DNA of 64,000 bases from Magnetospirillum sp. 15-1. GTDB taxonomy: Bacteria; Pseudomonadota; Alphaproteobacteria; Rhodospirillales; Magnetospirillaceae. Of the stretch, positions 1-7,451 are shown one piece after another. The stretch is from contig NZ_FXXN01000015.1 in assembly GCF_900184795.1 (NCBI RefSeq), forward strand, positions 207 to 64,206, written 5' to 3'. The notes beneath the pieces are model-generated. The model was not told where the DNA came from, searched no databases, and was given only the letters and a program-made list of their open reading frames with translations. Numbering within the stretch: the stretch's first letter is position 1; each line of letters begins with the position of its first letter. Both the position numbers and the translations under genes were made by a program.

Positions 1-268
1 ACACGGTTGCGATGGCGGCGGGGTGGAATAACCGGCTCGCCACCTTGGTCGAGGATGAGGTCATGGAGGCTGTCCGCGTCATAGGCGCGGTCGGCGAGGA
101 CTTGGCCCGCCTTCAATCCTCGGATCAGGTCGCAGGCAGGGGCCATGTCGTTTTGCTGGCCGGGGCCAAGCTCGAAGCGCACAGGCAGTCCGAGCGCATC
201 GACTACGGCGTGGAGCTTTGTTCCGAATCCGCCTCGGGAGCGCCCGAGAGCCTGGGCCCCCTTTTTTG
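1..268 (-). CDS. IS5-family transposase, OrfB frame (partial, runs off the window)
   Basis: Second half of the same transposase, read one frame back from OrfA. From the run of six A residues (T's at 262-267 on the plus strand) the frame reads KKGAQALGRSRGGFGTKLH, then VDALGLPVRFELGPGQ, then GQVLADRAYDADSLHDLI, which is the region of the second catalytic Asp. The frame is open to base 1. The third catalytic residue (Glu) lies beyond the window. There is no independent start codon or ribosome site, so it is expected to be made as an OrfAB fusion through -1 slippage on an A-AAA-AAG heptamer. Confidence 0.8.
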
Positions 269-592
269 CCGCGCCCCGGCTGCTTGCGCGTTGGCTCGGA
301 TGACCGTCGCATCGATCATCAGCCATTCAAGGTCCGGATTGACCGAAACAGCCTCAAATATCCGGTCGAACACCCCTTGCTCGATCCAACGGTAATAGCG
401 CCGCTTTACCGTGTCATACGGCCCGAACCGCTCGGGAAGATCTCGCCATCGCCCACCCGAGCGGGCAAGCCACAATACGGCATCAAAAAAGCGCCGACCG
501 TCGCTACGAGGGCCACGCTTGCCCTTGCGCCCGCCGGGGACAAAGGGCTTCAGACGCTCCCACTGGTCGTCTCGCAGAATCTCGCCTTCCAA
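203..592 (-). CDS. IS5-family transposase, OrfA frame
   Basis: N-terminal half of a DDE transposase. The protein opens with the ILRDDQWERLKPFVPG segment typical of IS5/IS427 OrfA, then the Gly/Arg-rich stretch and the W-R-D-L-P-x-R-F-G motif. The first catalytic Asp is in the MIDATVIR segment near residue 93. The start is a TTG at 592 behind a GGAGG-like site in the upstream sequence. The last residues after the A6 run (261-268) are out of frame with the family and are probably only made when the ribosome does not slip; a -1 shift there joins the OrfB frame. Confidence 0.85.
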   Translation of the reverse strand: MEGEILRDDQWERLKPFVPGGRKGKRGPRSDGRRFFDAVLWLARSGGRWRDLPERFGPYDTVKRRYYRWIEQGVFDRIFEAVSVNPDLEWLMIDATVIRANAQAAGARQKRGPRLSGAPEADSEQSSTP

Positions 593-688
593 AGCTGACC
601 TCCAAAATCAGCTTTGAATCACAATTCCGGATTCAGGGAAATCCTAAATTGTCACTACAGCCTAGAGCATCAAGCCATAAATCTGCGC

Positions 689-808
689 CACCTCCGCTCT
701 CGTCATGCCCGGACTTGTTCCGGGCATCCACGTGGCTCCGTCTAGGATAGTGCCGAACGCCCCCACGTGGATGGCCGGGTCGAGCCCGGCCATGACGCAG
801 AGAGGTGG
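689..808. repeat. Nested inverted repeat (REP-like palindromic element)
   Basis: Two arms, about 689-735 and 761-808, are reverse complements of each other with few mismatches, from CCACCTC at the left edge to GAGGTGG at the right. Each arm is itself a hairpin (GCCCGG...CCGGGC at 706-724, and GGCCGGG...CCCGGCC near 772-791). Read as protein the element gives the MAGLDPAIHV peptide often annotated in alphaproteobacteria, a known side product of dispersed palindromic repeats. The rest of 600-993 holds no gene I can support. Confidence 0.75.
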
Positions 809-993
809 TTCTGATTTGAGGCGCGCCGCTCTAAGAAAACCACAAGACACGGATGTGCCTATCCATCCGCCCGAAGCGGCAATATGGAATTCCTACTGTC
901 CCTGTTGATCCGTGACCGCGAAGCGGCATCGGCGTCCATCCGTGTCCATGAACGACCGGAGGACGCGCGACATGGATATCCGCCCCGGCAATC

Positions 994-1803
994 TCAGCAG
1001 CTGAACAGCACCGGGATGCTGGAATGGGCCAGGATGTGGCGGGTGCCGGCGCCAGCCTTGCCGGAAAACGACAGGCTGCGGCCGGGGTGGCCGCCGATGA
1101 CCAGCAGGTCGGCGTCGATGTCGTAGGCGCGCGACAGCAGGGAATCCATGACCCCCAGGCCTTCGGTGTTGACCCGCTCGCCGGTGACCGGCAGGCCGTG
1201 GGTGCGCAGGTGGTCGATGATGTCCACCTGGGGCAGGGTCTTGTCCATGGGGGAGAAGCCGCGTACCGAGGCGACCAGCACCTGTTCGGCGCCTTCCACC
1301 AGGGGCAGGCAGTCGTGCAGGGCGCGGGCCGCCTGCTTGGCGGAACGCCAGCCGATCACCACGTGCTTGCCCACCGGGCGGTCCTTGTAATCGACGGGCA
1401 CCACCAGGACGGGGCGACCGGAATTGAGGATGATCTGCTCGACCATGGTCTCGGGGACATGGTTGCCGTAGGCGGCGGGCTGGGAAACGATCACCAGATC
1501 CACATAATGGCTGCAGAACACCGTCTCGCTCAGCAGATCGGTTTCGGCGCCGTGGACGACCTGCCACCAGCGGGTCTGGAGACCGGCGGTGGCGGTCTCG
1601 AACGCCTTGCGGGCAGCCTCGGCCTGGGCCAGCAGGGTGTTGCTGGGCTGGCGGGCGACCATGGCGGTGGGGCTGATCTCCTTGCGGGCGAACAGGCCGG
1701 TCAGCCGGGCGCCGAAGCGCTTGGCCTGGGCCACCGCCAGGGTCAGAGTGCCGCTATCGACGCTGTCGCCGTCCAAATGGACGAGAATGTCCTTGATGTT
1801 CAT
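994..1803 (-). CDS. Universal stress protein, tandem UspA domains
   Basis: A 269-residue cytoplasmic protein with two UspA folds, roughly residues 1-140 and 150-269. Each begins with a hydrophobic strand of the ILVHLDGD or VVIGWRSA type. The C-terminal domain keeps the nucleotide-binding signature G-x2-G-x9-G (GGHPGRSLSFSGKAGAG) followed by ILAHSSIPVL, so this half probably binds ATP; the N-terminal half has a weaker version. Proteins of this kind help cells under energy or oxygen stress. I chose ATG at 1803 because GGGTGGGGG sits just upstream, over the GTG at 1812. It appears to be transcribed alone. Confidence 0.93.
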   Translation of the reverse strand: MNIKDILVHLDGDSVDSGTLTLAVAQAKRFGARLTGLFARKEISPTAMVARQPSNTLLAQAEAARKAFETATAGLQTRWWQVVHGAETDLLSETVFCSHYVDLVIVSQPAAYGNHVPETMVEQIILNSGRPVLVVPVDYKDRPVGKHVVIGWRSAKQAARALHDCLPLVEGAEQVLVASVRGFSPMDKTLPQVDIIDHLRTHGLPVTGERVNTEGLGVMDSLLSRAYDIDADLLVIGGHPGRSLSFSGKAGAGTRHILAHSSIPVLFSC

Positions 1804-1911
1804 AGCCCCCACCCTGTTTGTCCGGTCCGTTGATGTTGCCGGTCAGAGTAGTTCACCCTCAGCCGGGGCGCGCGTCAAGCGAAATGAGTAAATCGGTATT
1901 GGTTTGCGTCT

Positions 1912-2595
1912 TTACGGTGAGACCCATCCGCACCCCTCCAGGGCGGTCCGCATATGCTCGGGCACCGGGGCTTCGGCGCCGATAGGCGGCTTTCCGGGAT
2001 CGAGCGGCAGGACGATGCTCCGCGAATGCAGCATCAGCCGGTCGCCGGCCAGGGTGCCGGTGCCGCGCCCATAGATGGCGTCGCCCACCAGGGGATGGCC
2101 GATGGCGGCGCAGTGGGCGCGAATCTGGTGGGTGCGGCCGGTCAGCGGCCGGCATTCCAGCCAGGACAGCCGCCCGTCACTGCCCAACAGCCGCCACTCG
2201 GTGACCGAGGCCAGCCCGGTGCGGTCCACCTCCATGCGCCAGCCGAACTTCTTTTCCCGCTTCTTCAGGGCGTAGTCGATGACGCCCTGCGCCTCGCGCG
2301 GCTTGCCCACCACCACCGCCCAATAGGTCTTGCCGGCGAGGCCCTTGGCGAACAGTTCGCCCAGCGCCGCCAGAGCCTTGCGGTCGCGACCCAGCACCAG
2401 ACAGCCCGAGGTCTCGCGGTCCAGACGGTGGGCCAGTTCCGGCCGCCGGTTCAGGCCGAAGCGCAGGGCGTCGAGATAGAGCATCAGATGCTCGCCCCCC
2501 TTCGGCCCGGCATGCACGGCCAACCCGGCCGGCTTGTCGATAATCAGCACGGCCGGGTCGCGGTACAGAACACGGGAGACGAGATCGGGGCTCAC
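1912..2595 (-). CDS. RluA-family RNA pseudouridine synthase
   Basis: A 227-residue single-domain pseudouridine synthase that isomerises uridine in rRNA or tRNA. The HRLDRETSG motif near residues 57-65 contains the catalytic Asp, and the RTHQIRAH motif lies near residue 152. The IIDKPAGLAVH strand at the N-terminus is typical of the RluA/RluC class. There is no N-terminal S4 domain, which makes it closer in plan to RluA or TruC-like enzymes than to RluC or RluD; the RNA target cannot be deduced. Its start overlaps the stop of the upstream pump gene by 4 bases, so the two are probably translated together. Confidence 0.93.
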   Translation of the reverse strand: MSPDLVSRVLYRDPAVLIIDKPAGLAVHAGPKGGEHLMLYLDALRFGLNRRPELAHRLDRETSGCLVLGRDRKALAALGELFAKGLAGKTYWAVVVGKPREAQGVIDYALKKREKKFGWRMEVDRTGLASVTEWRLLGSDGRLSWLECRPLTGRTHQIRAHCAAIGHPLVGDAIYGRGTGTLAGDRLMLHSRSIVLPLDPGKPPIGAEAPVPEHMRTALEGCGWVSP

Positions 2596-5500
2596 TCGGC
2601 CGGCGCCCCTTCCGCCACCGCCCCGACCGTCGCCCGGCGCTCGGCGGCGACGAAGGTATAGATCACCGGCAACACGAACAGGGTGAACAGCGTGCCGATG
2701 GTCATGCCGGCGACGATCACCACGGCGATGGAGAAGCGCGACGCCGCTCCCGCCCCGTGGGCGAACAGCAGGGGGATCAGGCCGGCGACCATGGCCGCCG
2801 TGGTCATCAGGATGGGACGCAGGCGCAGGCCGGCCGCCACCATCACCGCCTGGGCGCGGCTGAGGCCCTCGGCTTCCTGGCGCTCGCGCGCCACCTCGCA
2901 GATCAGGATGCCGTGCTTGGTGATCAGGCCGATCAGGGTGACGAGGCCCACCTGAGTATAGATGTTCATGCTGGCCACGCCCAGCGCCAGCGGGATCAGG
3001 GCGCCGCAGATGGACAGCGGCACCGAGACCAGGATCACCAGCGGATCGCGGAAGCTTTCGAACTGGGCTGACAGCACCAGGAAGATGATCACCAGGGCGA
3101 AGACGAAGGTCATTGCCAGGGCGTTGCCCTCCTGCACGTACTGCCGCGACTGGCCGGCATAGTCCACCGTGGTGCCCTGGGGCAGCAGCTCGGTGGCGAG
3201 ATTGCGCAGCAATTCCAGCGCCTGTCCCAGGGTCACCCCGGGCATGGGGAAGGCCTGGATGGTCACCGAGTTGAGCTGGTTGAACTGGTTGAGCGACACC
3301 GGGCGCACCGACGAGCCCAGGCTGACCAGCGACGACAGCGGCACCGCCGCCCCCGACGAGGCGCGCACGTGATAGCGGCCCAACTGGGCGGGGTCGAGGC
3401 GGAACTCGCGCGGCACCTGGGGAATCACCTGATAGGAGCGGCCCTGCAGATTAACCAGATTGACGTAATTGCCGCCGGTCATGGTGCCCAGCGCGTCGCC
3501 GATCTGCTGCATGGAGATGCCGTAGGCCGCCGCCTTGTCGCGGTCGATGACCACCTGGGTCTGCGGGCTTTCGATCTTCAGGTCGGCGTCGATGAAGGCG
3601 AACATGCCCGATCCCTGCGCCCGCTTCATCAACTCGCCCTGAATCTCGTTGAGCTGCGGGTAATCGGCGATGGAGGACAGCACGAACTGCACCGGCAGAC
3701 CGTCGACGCCGGGCAGGGGCGGCGGCGGGAACACCGAGGCCTTGACCCCCGACACTTCGTTGAGGGCCTGCTGGATGGCGGCGGTCAGCGTCTTGGCCGA
3801 GCGCTTGCGGTCCTCCCAGGGCGTCAGCACCGCACCGCCGAAACCCTGGCTGATGGCGCCCATACCGTTGATCAGGAAGGTTTCGTTGGTCTCGGGGAAC
3901 GCCTTCAGCTTGGCGGCGATCTGGTGCGAGAAAGCCTCCATGAAGTCGGTATTGGCCGAGGCCGGGCCGTTGAAGGCGGTGAACACCACGCCCTGGTCCT
4001 CTTCCGGCGCCAGCTCGGTGGGCACCGCCAGGAACAGGAAAGGCAGCGAGCCCAGGACGATCATGGCGAAGATCAGGGTGGTGGGACGGTCGGCCAGCGA
4101 GGCGCCCAGCCATGTCTCGTACTTGGCGCGCACCCGGTCGAAGGTACGGTCGATCAGGGCGGTCAGGCCCTTCTTGTCGTCCTCGTGCCGGAGAATCTTC
4201 GAGCACATCATGGGCGACAGCGTCAGGGCGATGACCCCCGAGACCACCACCGAACCGGCGAGCGTCAGGGCGAACTCCTTGAACAGCGATCCGGTCAGCC
4301 CGCCCATGAAGGCGATGGGGGCGTAGACGGCGGCGAGCGTGATGGTCATGGAGATGACCGGCCCGCTGATCTCGCGCGTGCCCACCAGGGCGGCGCGGAA
4401 CGGCGGCAGCCCCTCCTCGATGTGGCGATGCACGTTCTCCACCACCACGATGGCGTCGTCGACCACCAGTCCGATGGCCAGCACCATGGCCAGCAGGGTC
4501 AGCAGATTGATGGAGAAGCCGAGGGAGAGCAGCAGCACCGCCACGCCGATCAGCGACAGCGGCACGGTGACCACCGGAATGACCACCGAACGCACCGATC
4601 CCATGAAGAAGAAGATCACCACCATGACGATGATCGCCGCCTCGGCGATGGTCTTGGCCACCTCGGTGACGGCGGCATCGATGAACAGGGTGGAATCATA
4701 GGCGATCTTGGCGGTCAGGCCGGGGGGCAACTGGGCCTGCAGGGCCGGCAGCGCCTCTTCGCGCACCTCGCGGATCACCGACAGCGGGTTGGCTTCCGGC
4801 GTGGTGTAGATGCCGACGAAGATGGCCCGCTCGTTGCCGGCGAACACGCTCATGTCGTCGTTTTCCGGCCCCAGTTCCACATTGGCCACGTCGCCCAGGC
4901 GCACCAGCCGCGAACCGTCGTGCTTGATCACCAGCTGGCGGAATTCCTCGACACTCTTCAGATCGGTGGAGGCCTGGGTGTTGACCACGTCATAGGCGCC
5001 CTTGGTGGACCCCGAGGCCGAGGTGAAGTTGTTGCTGGTCAGAGCGTTCTTCAGATCGTCGGGCCCCATATCGTGCTGGGCCAGCTTTTCCGGGTCCAGC
5101 CAGACGCGCATGGAGAACTTCTGGCCGCCGTAAAGCTCGGGGTTGGCGACGCCGGGCACGGCGGCCAGCTTGGGCTGCACCACCCGCATGACGTAATCGG
5201 TGATCTGCTGCTGGCTTAGGCGGTCGGACGAAAAGGCGAGATAGGCCGAGGCGAAGCTTTGCCCCGTCTCCTTCTTGATCACGGAATCGTTGATGCCCTT
5301 GGGCAACAGGCTCTTGACCTCGGCCACCTTGCTCATCACCCCGGTCATGGCGGTTTCCGGGTCGTCGTTGAGGCGGATGAAGGCCTTGATCTCGCTTAAG
5401 CCCTGGATGGAGCGCGATGTCAGGTAGTTGATGCCCTCGGACGTCGCCACCGCCTTCTGGATCGGCTGGGTGACGAAGCCCTGGATCATGTCGGCATCGG

Positions 5501-5657
5501 CGCCGGGAAAGGTGGTGGTGATGGTGATGACCGTGTTGGTCATCTCGGGATACTGGCGCACCGGCAGGCTCATCAGGGCCCGGAGGCCGATGAACAGGAT
5601 CAGCAGGCTGACCACCGCGGCCAGTACCGGCCGCTTGATGAAGATGTCGAACATCAC
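2592..5657 (-). CDS. RND multidrug efflux permease (HAE1 type)
   Basis: A 1021-residue inner-membrane proton antiporter of the AcrB/MexF type. It starts with MFDIFIKRPVLAAVVSLLI (TM1), followed by the large periplasmic loop, and has the paired proton-relay aspartates in GLVVDDAIVVVENVHRHIEEG (TM4 region, about residue 405). The second half repeats the TM plus loop plan and ends with the SIAVVIVAGMTIGTLFTLF helix. Length is normal for the family. It overlaps the adaptor gene by 4 bases, so adaptor and pump should be made together; a TolC-type channel must come from elsewhere. The substrate is not predictable from sequence. Confidence 0.96.
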   Translation of the reverse strand: MMFDIFIKRPVLAAVVSLLILFIGLRALMSLPVRQYPEMTNTVITITTTFPGADADMIQGFVTQPIQKAVATSEGINYLTSRSIQGLSEIKAFIRLNDDPETAMTGVMSKVAEVKSLLPKGINDSVIKKETGQSFASAYLAFSSDRLSQQQITDYVMRVVQPKLAAVPGVANPELYGGQKFSMRVWLDPEKLAQHDMGPDDLKNALTSNNFTSASGSTKGAYDVVNTQASTDLKSVEEFRQLVIKHDGSRLVRLGDVANVELGPENDDMSVFAGNERAIFVGIYTTPEANPLSVIREVREEALPALQAQLPPGLTAKIAYDSTLFIDAAVTEVAKTIAEAAIIVMVVIFFFMGSVRSVVIPVVTVPLSLIGVAVLLLSLGFSINLLTLLAMVLAIGLVVDDAIVVVENVHRHIEEGLPPFRAALVGTREISGPVISMTITLAAVYAPIAFMGGLTGSLFKEFALTLAGSVVVSGVIALTLSPMMCSKILRHEDDKKGLTALIDRTFDRVRAKYETWLGASLADRPTTLIFAMIVLGSLPFLFLAVPTELAPEEDQGVVFTAFNGPASANTDFMEAFSHQIAAKLKAFPETNETFLINGMGAISQGFGGAVLTPWEDRKRSAKTLTAAIQQALNEVSGVKASVFPPPPLPGVDGLPVQFVLSSIADYPQLNEIQGELMKRAQGSGMFAFIDADLKIESPQTQVVIDRDKAAAYGISMQQIGDALGTMTGGNYVNLVNLQGRSYQVIPQVPREFRLDPAQLGRYHVRASSGAAVPLSSLVSLGSSVRPVSLNQFNQLNSVTIQAFPMPGVTLGQALELLRNLATELLPQGTTVDYAGQSRQYVQEGNALAMTFVFALVIIFLVLSAQFESFRDPLVILVSVPLSICGALIPLALGVASMNIYTQVGLVTLIGLITKHGILICEVARERQEAEGLSRAQAVMVAAGLRLRPILMTTAAMVAGLIPLLFAHGAGAASRFSIAVVIVAGMTIGTLFTLFVLPVIYTFVAAERRATVGAVAEGAPAE

Positions 5658-6778
5658 TGCACCGTCCCGTTGGACGCCGTCTTCAGCGGATCACTGGCCG
5701 CCACCTGGACCAGCGAGCCGTGTTCCAGCTTGACCTGGCCCGAGGTCACCACCACGTCGCCGGGCGCAACGCCCGACTTGACGACCACCATGCCGTCCTT
5801 GCGCTCGCCCAATTGGACCACCGCCCGTTCGGCCTTGGATACCGTCTTGCCGTCGGCGCCGGCCTCCTCCTTGACCACGAACACCGCGTCGCCGTGCAGG
5901 TTGTAGGCCACCGCCGAGGCGGGCACCGTCACCACCGGGGCACCGGAGGGGCGCTCGATCTCGATGCGGGCGAACATGCCGGGACGCAGACGGCCCTCGG
6001 CATTGGAGAAGCTGGCGCGCACCGAAACCATGCCGGTCTTGACGTCGACCAGCGGCTCGATGGCGGCCACGGCGCCCTCGAACACCACGCCGGGCCAGGC
6101 ATCGGTGGTCATGGAGACCTTCTGGCCGACGCCCAGCAGGGCGAGGTCCTTCTGCGACACGGTGAAGTCGCACAGCATCAGCGACAGGTCCTGCATGTTG
6201 ACCACCATCTGGCCCGGCTGGACGTACTGGCCCAGATCGACCTTGCGCACGCCGAGACGCCCGTCGAAGGGTGCCGTGATGGTCTTCTTGGCGATCTGGG
6301 CCTGCAGCCCGGCCACCTTGGCCTGCTTGACCTTCAGTTCCGCATCGGTCTTTTCCAGGGCCGCGACGCTGACCGTATCGGACCGCACCAGCTTGACGTT
6401 GCGGTCGTGGTTGGTCCTGGCCAGGGCCAGCTCGGCCTGGGCGCTGCGCAGGTCGCCCATCTCGACATCGGTGTCGAGTTGCACCAGCACGCTGCCCTTC
6501 CTCACCTCCTGGCCGGATTCGAAGGCGATGGACTTGACCAGCCCGGCCATGGAGCCGGAAATGTCGACGCCGTTGACCGCCTGCAGCGTTCCCACCGCCG
6601 GCACCACGGTGCGCCAGTCGGTCAGCACCGCCTTGGCGGTGGTCACCGCGATCACCGGCTTGGGCATGGTGGCGAAGAACTGCTTGATCATGTGATTGCG
6701 GAAGGCGACGAAACCGAACACCCCGCCGAACACGATGGCGCTGCCCGCCAGCATGATGATCATCCGTTTGGCTTTCAT
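5654..6778 (-). CDS. RND periplasmic adaptor (membrane fusion protein)
   Basis: A 374-residue adaptor that links the pump at 2592-5657 to an outer-membrane channel. One N-terminal membrane helix (residues 5-26) is followed by a biotinyl-lipoyl half motif, a helical hairpin of about residues 100-150 (LRSAQAELALARTNHDRNVKLV), the second lipoyl half with APFDGRLGVRKVDLGQYV, then beta-barrel and membrane-proximal domains. The ATG at 6778 is preceded by GGAG. It lies 13 bases after the TetR gene, which suggests one transcript regulator - adaptor - pump - pseudouridine synthase. Confidence 0.95.
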   Translation of the reverse strand: MKAKRMIIMLAGSAIVFGGVFGFVAFRNHMIKQFFATMPKPVIAVTTAKAVLTDWRTVVPAVGTLQAVNGVDISGSMAGLVKSIAFESGQEVRKGSVLVQLDTDVEMGDLRSAQAELALARTNHDRNVKLVRSDTVSVAALEKTDAELKVKQAKVAGLQAQIAKKTITAPFDGRLGVRKVDLGQYVQPGQMVVNMQDLSLMLCDFTVSQKDLALLGVGQKVSMTTDAWPGVVFEGAVAAIEPLVDVKTGMVSVRASFSNAEGRLRPGMFARIEIERPSGAPVVTVPASAVAYNLHGDAVFVVKEEAGADGKTVSKAERAVVQLGERKDGMVVVKSGVAPGDVVVTSGQVKLEHGSLVQVAASDPLKTASNGTVQ

Positions 6779-6791
6779 GGCGCAGGCTCCG

Positions 6792-7319
6792 TTACTTCAG
6801 AAGGTCGAGGGCGTGCCGCTTGAGGCGCTCGGCCCCCTCGGCATCGCTGAGGTTGATACCCATCAGGCGCTGGAAATAGACGCCGTCCATGGCGGTGCAG
6901 ATCAGTCCGGCCCGCTCCAGGTCGGGGCTGTCGCTCTTGATGCGCTCCATCCAGCGGTCGTACATGGACTGGATGGGGGCGACCAGATCGGGATTGACGG
7001 TGACGGCGGCCAGCAAGGCGCCTCCCACCGGATCGAAGGCCGGACCGTTGGGGTCGAAGCAGGCGTGCACCAGGGTCCTGGCCCAGCGATAGGGGCCTTC
7101 CGGCTGATGCTCGTAATGTTCGCGGTTGAGCTGGTCGCACTGTTCGATCAGCCGCTGGACCATGCCGCGGATCAGGTCGTCCTTGCTCTTGAAGTGATAG
7201 AGCACGCCGCCCTTGCTGACGCCCGCCTCCTTGGCGGCCGCGTCCAGGGTCAGCCTGGTCACGCCCTGGTCACGAACGATGGTCATGGCGGAATCGATGA
7301 TGCGCTCGCGCGTACTCAT
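6792..7319 (-). CDS. TetR/AcrR-family repressor of the efflux operon
   Basis: A 175-residue regulator. The N-terminal helix-turn-helix covers about residues 8-50 (RIIDSAMTIVRDQG, then AAKEAGVSKGGVLYHFKSKD), with the Y-x-F-x-S-K-x-D/E-L ending that marks TetR proteins. The C-terminal part is the ligand-binding and dimer domain and has no recognisable ligand signature. It is the first gene of the efflux operon and its promoter region carries an inverted repeat at 7342-7357, so it most likely represses itself and the pump until an inducer binds. Confidence 0.93.
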   Translation of the reverse strand: MSTRERIIDSAMTIVRDQGVTRLTLDAAAKEAGVSKGGVLYHFKSKDDLIRGMVQRLIEQCDQLNREHYEHQPEGPYRWARTLVHACFDPNGPAFDPVGGALLAAVTVNPDLVAPIQSMYDRWMERIKSDSPDLERAGLICTAMDGVYFQRLMGINLSDAEGAERLKRHALDLLK

Positions 7320-7322
7320 ACC

Positions 7323-7386
7323 GTACCGGTCCCTTTTACTGTACCGGCTGGACGGTATAGGAAACTGAACCGACGAGTCTAGTCAG
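7323..7386 (-). promoter_or_regulatory. Promoter and probable TetR operator of the efflux operon
   Basis: A perfect inverted repeat, TACCG-N6-CGGTA, lies at 7342-7357. A further half-site-like GTACCGG at 7323-7329 repeats the one at 7341-7347 with an 18-base pitch. Read on the minus strand, TAGACT, 16 bases, then TATACC makes a possible -35/-10 pair with the -10 element overlapping the repeat. This is where an autorepressor would be expected to sit. Binding is inference. Confidence 0.45.
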
Positions 7387-7451
7387 ACGGACGCATAGGG
7401 GAAATGCGCTACGACTATTCCGTTTGGGAAGTGGGGAATTGGAGACGCCCC

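Larger units (their letters stand above)
1..600 (-). mobile_element. IS5-family insertion sequence, one end only (partial)
   Basis: The minus strand carries two overlapping transposase frames read towards the window start, the arrangement of the IS5/IS427 group. Transcription runs from about 592 down to 1 and continues outside the window, so the distal terminal repeat and target duplication cannot be seen. The proximal end of the element should lie somewhere in 600-660, where the sequence becomes AT-richer, but without its partner the terminal inverted repeat cannot be fixed. Group assignment rests on protein motifs and on the frameshift arrangement. Confidence 0.8.

Noticed and set aside
662-850. 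A 62-codon frame with the MAGLDPAIHV peptide
   Set aside because: This peptide is the known translation of a dispersed palindromic repeat; the DNA structure explains it.
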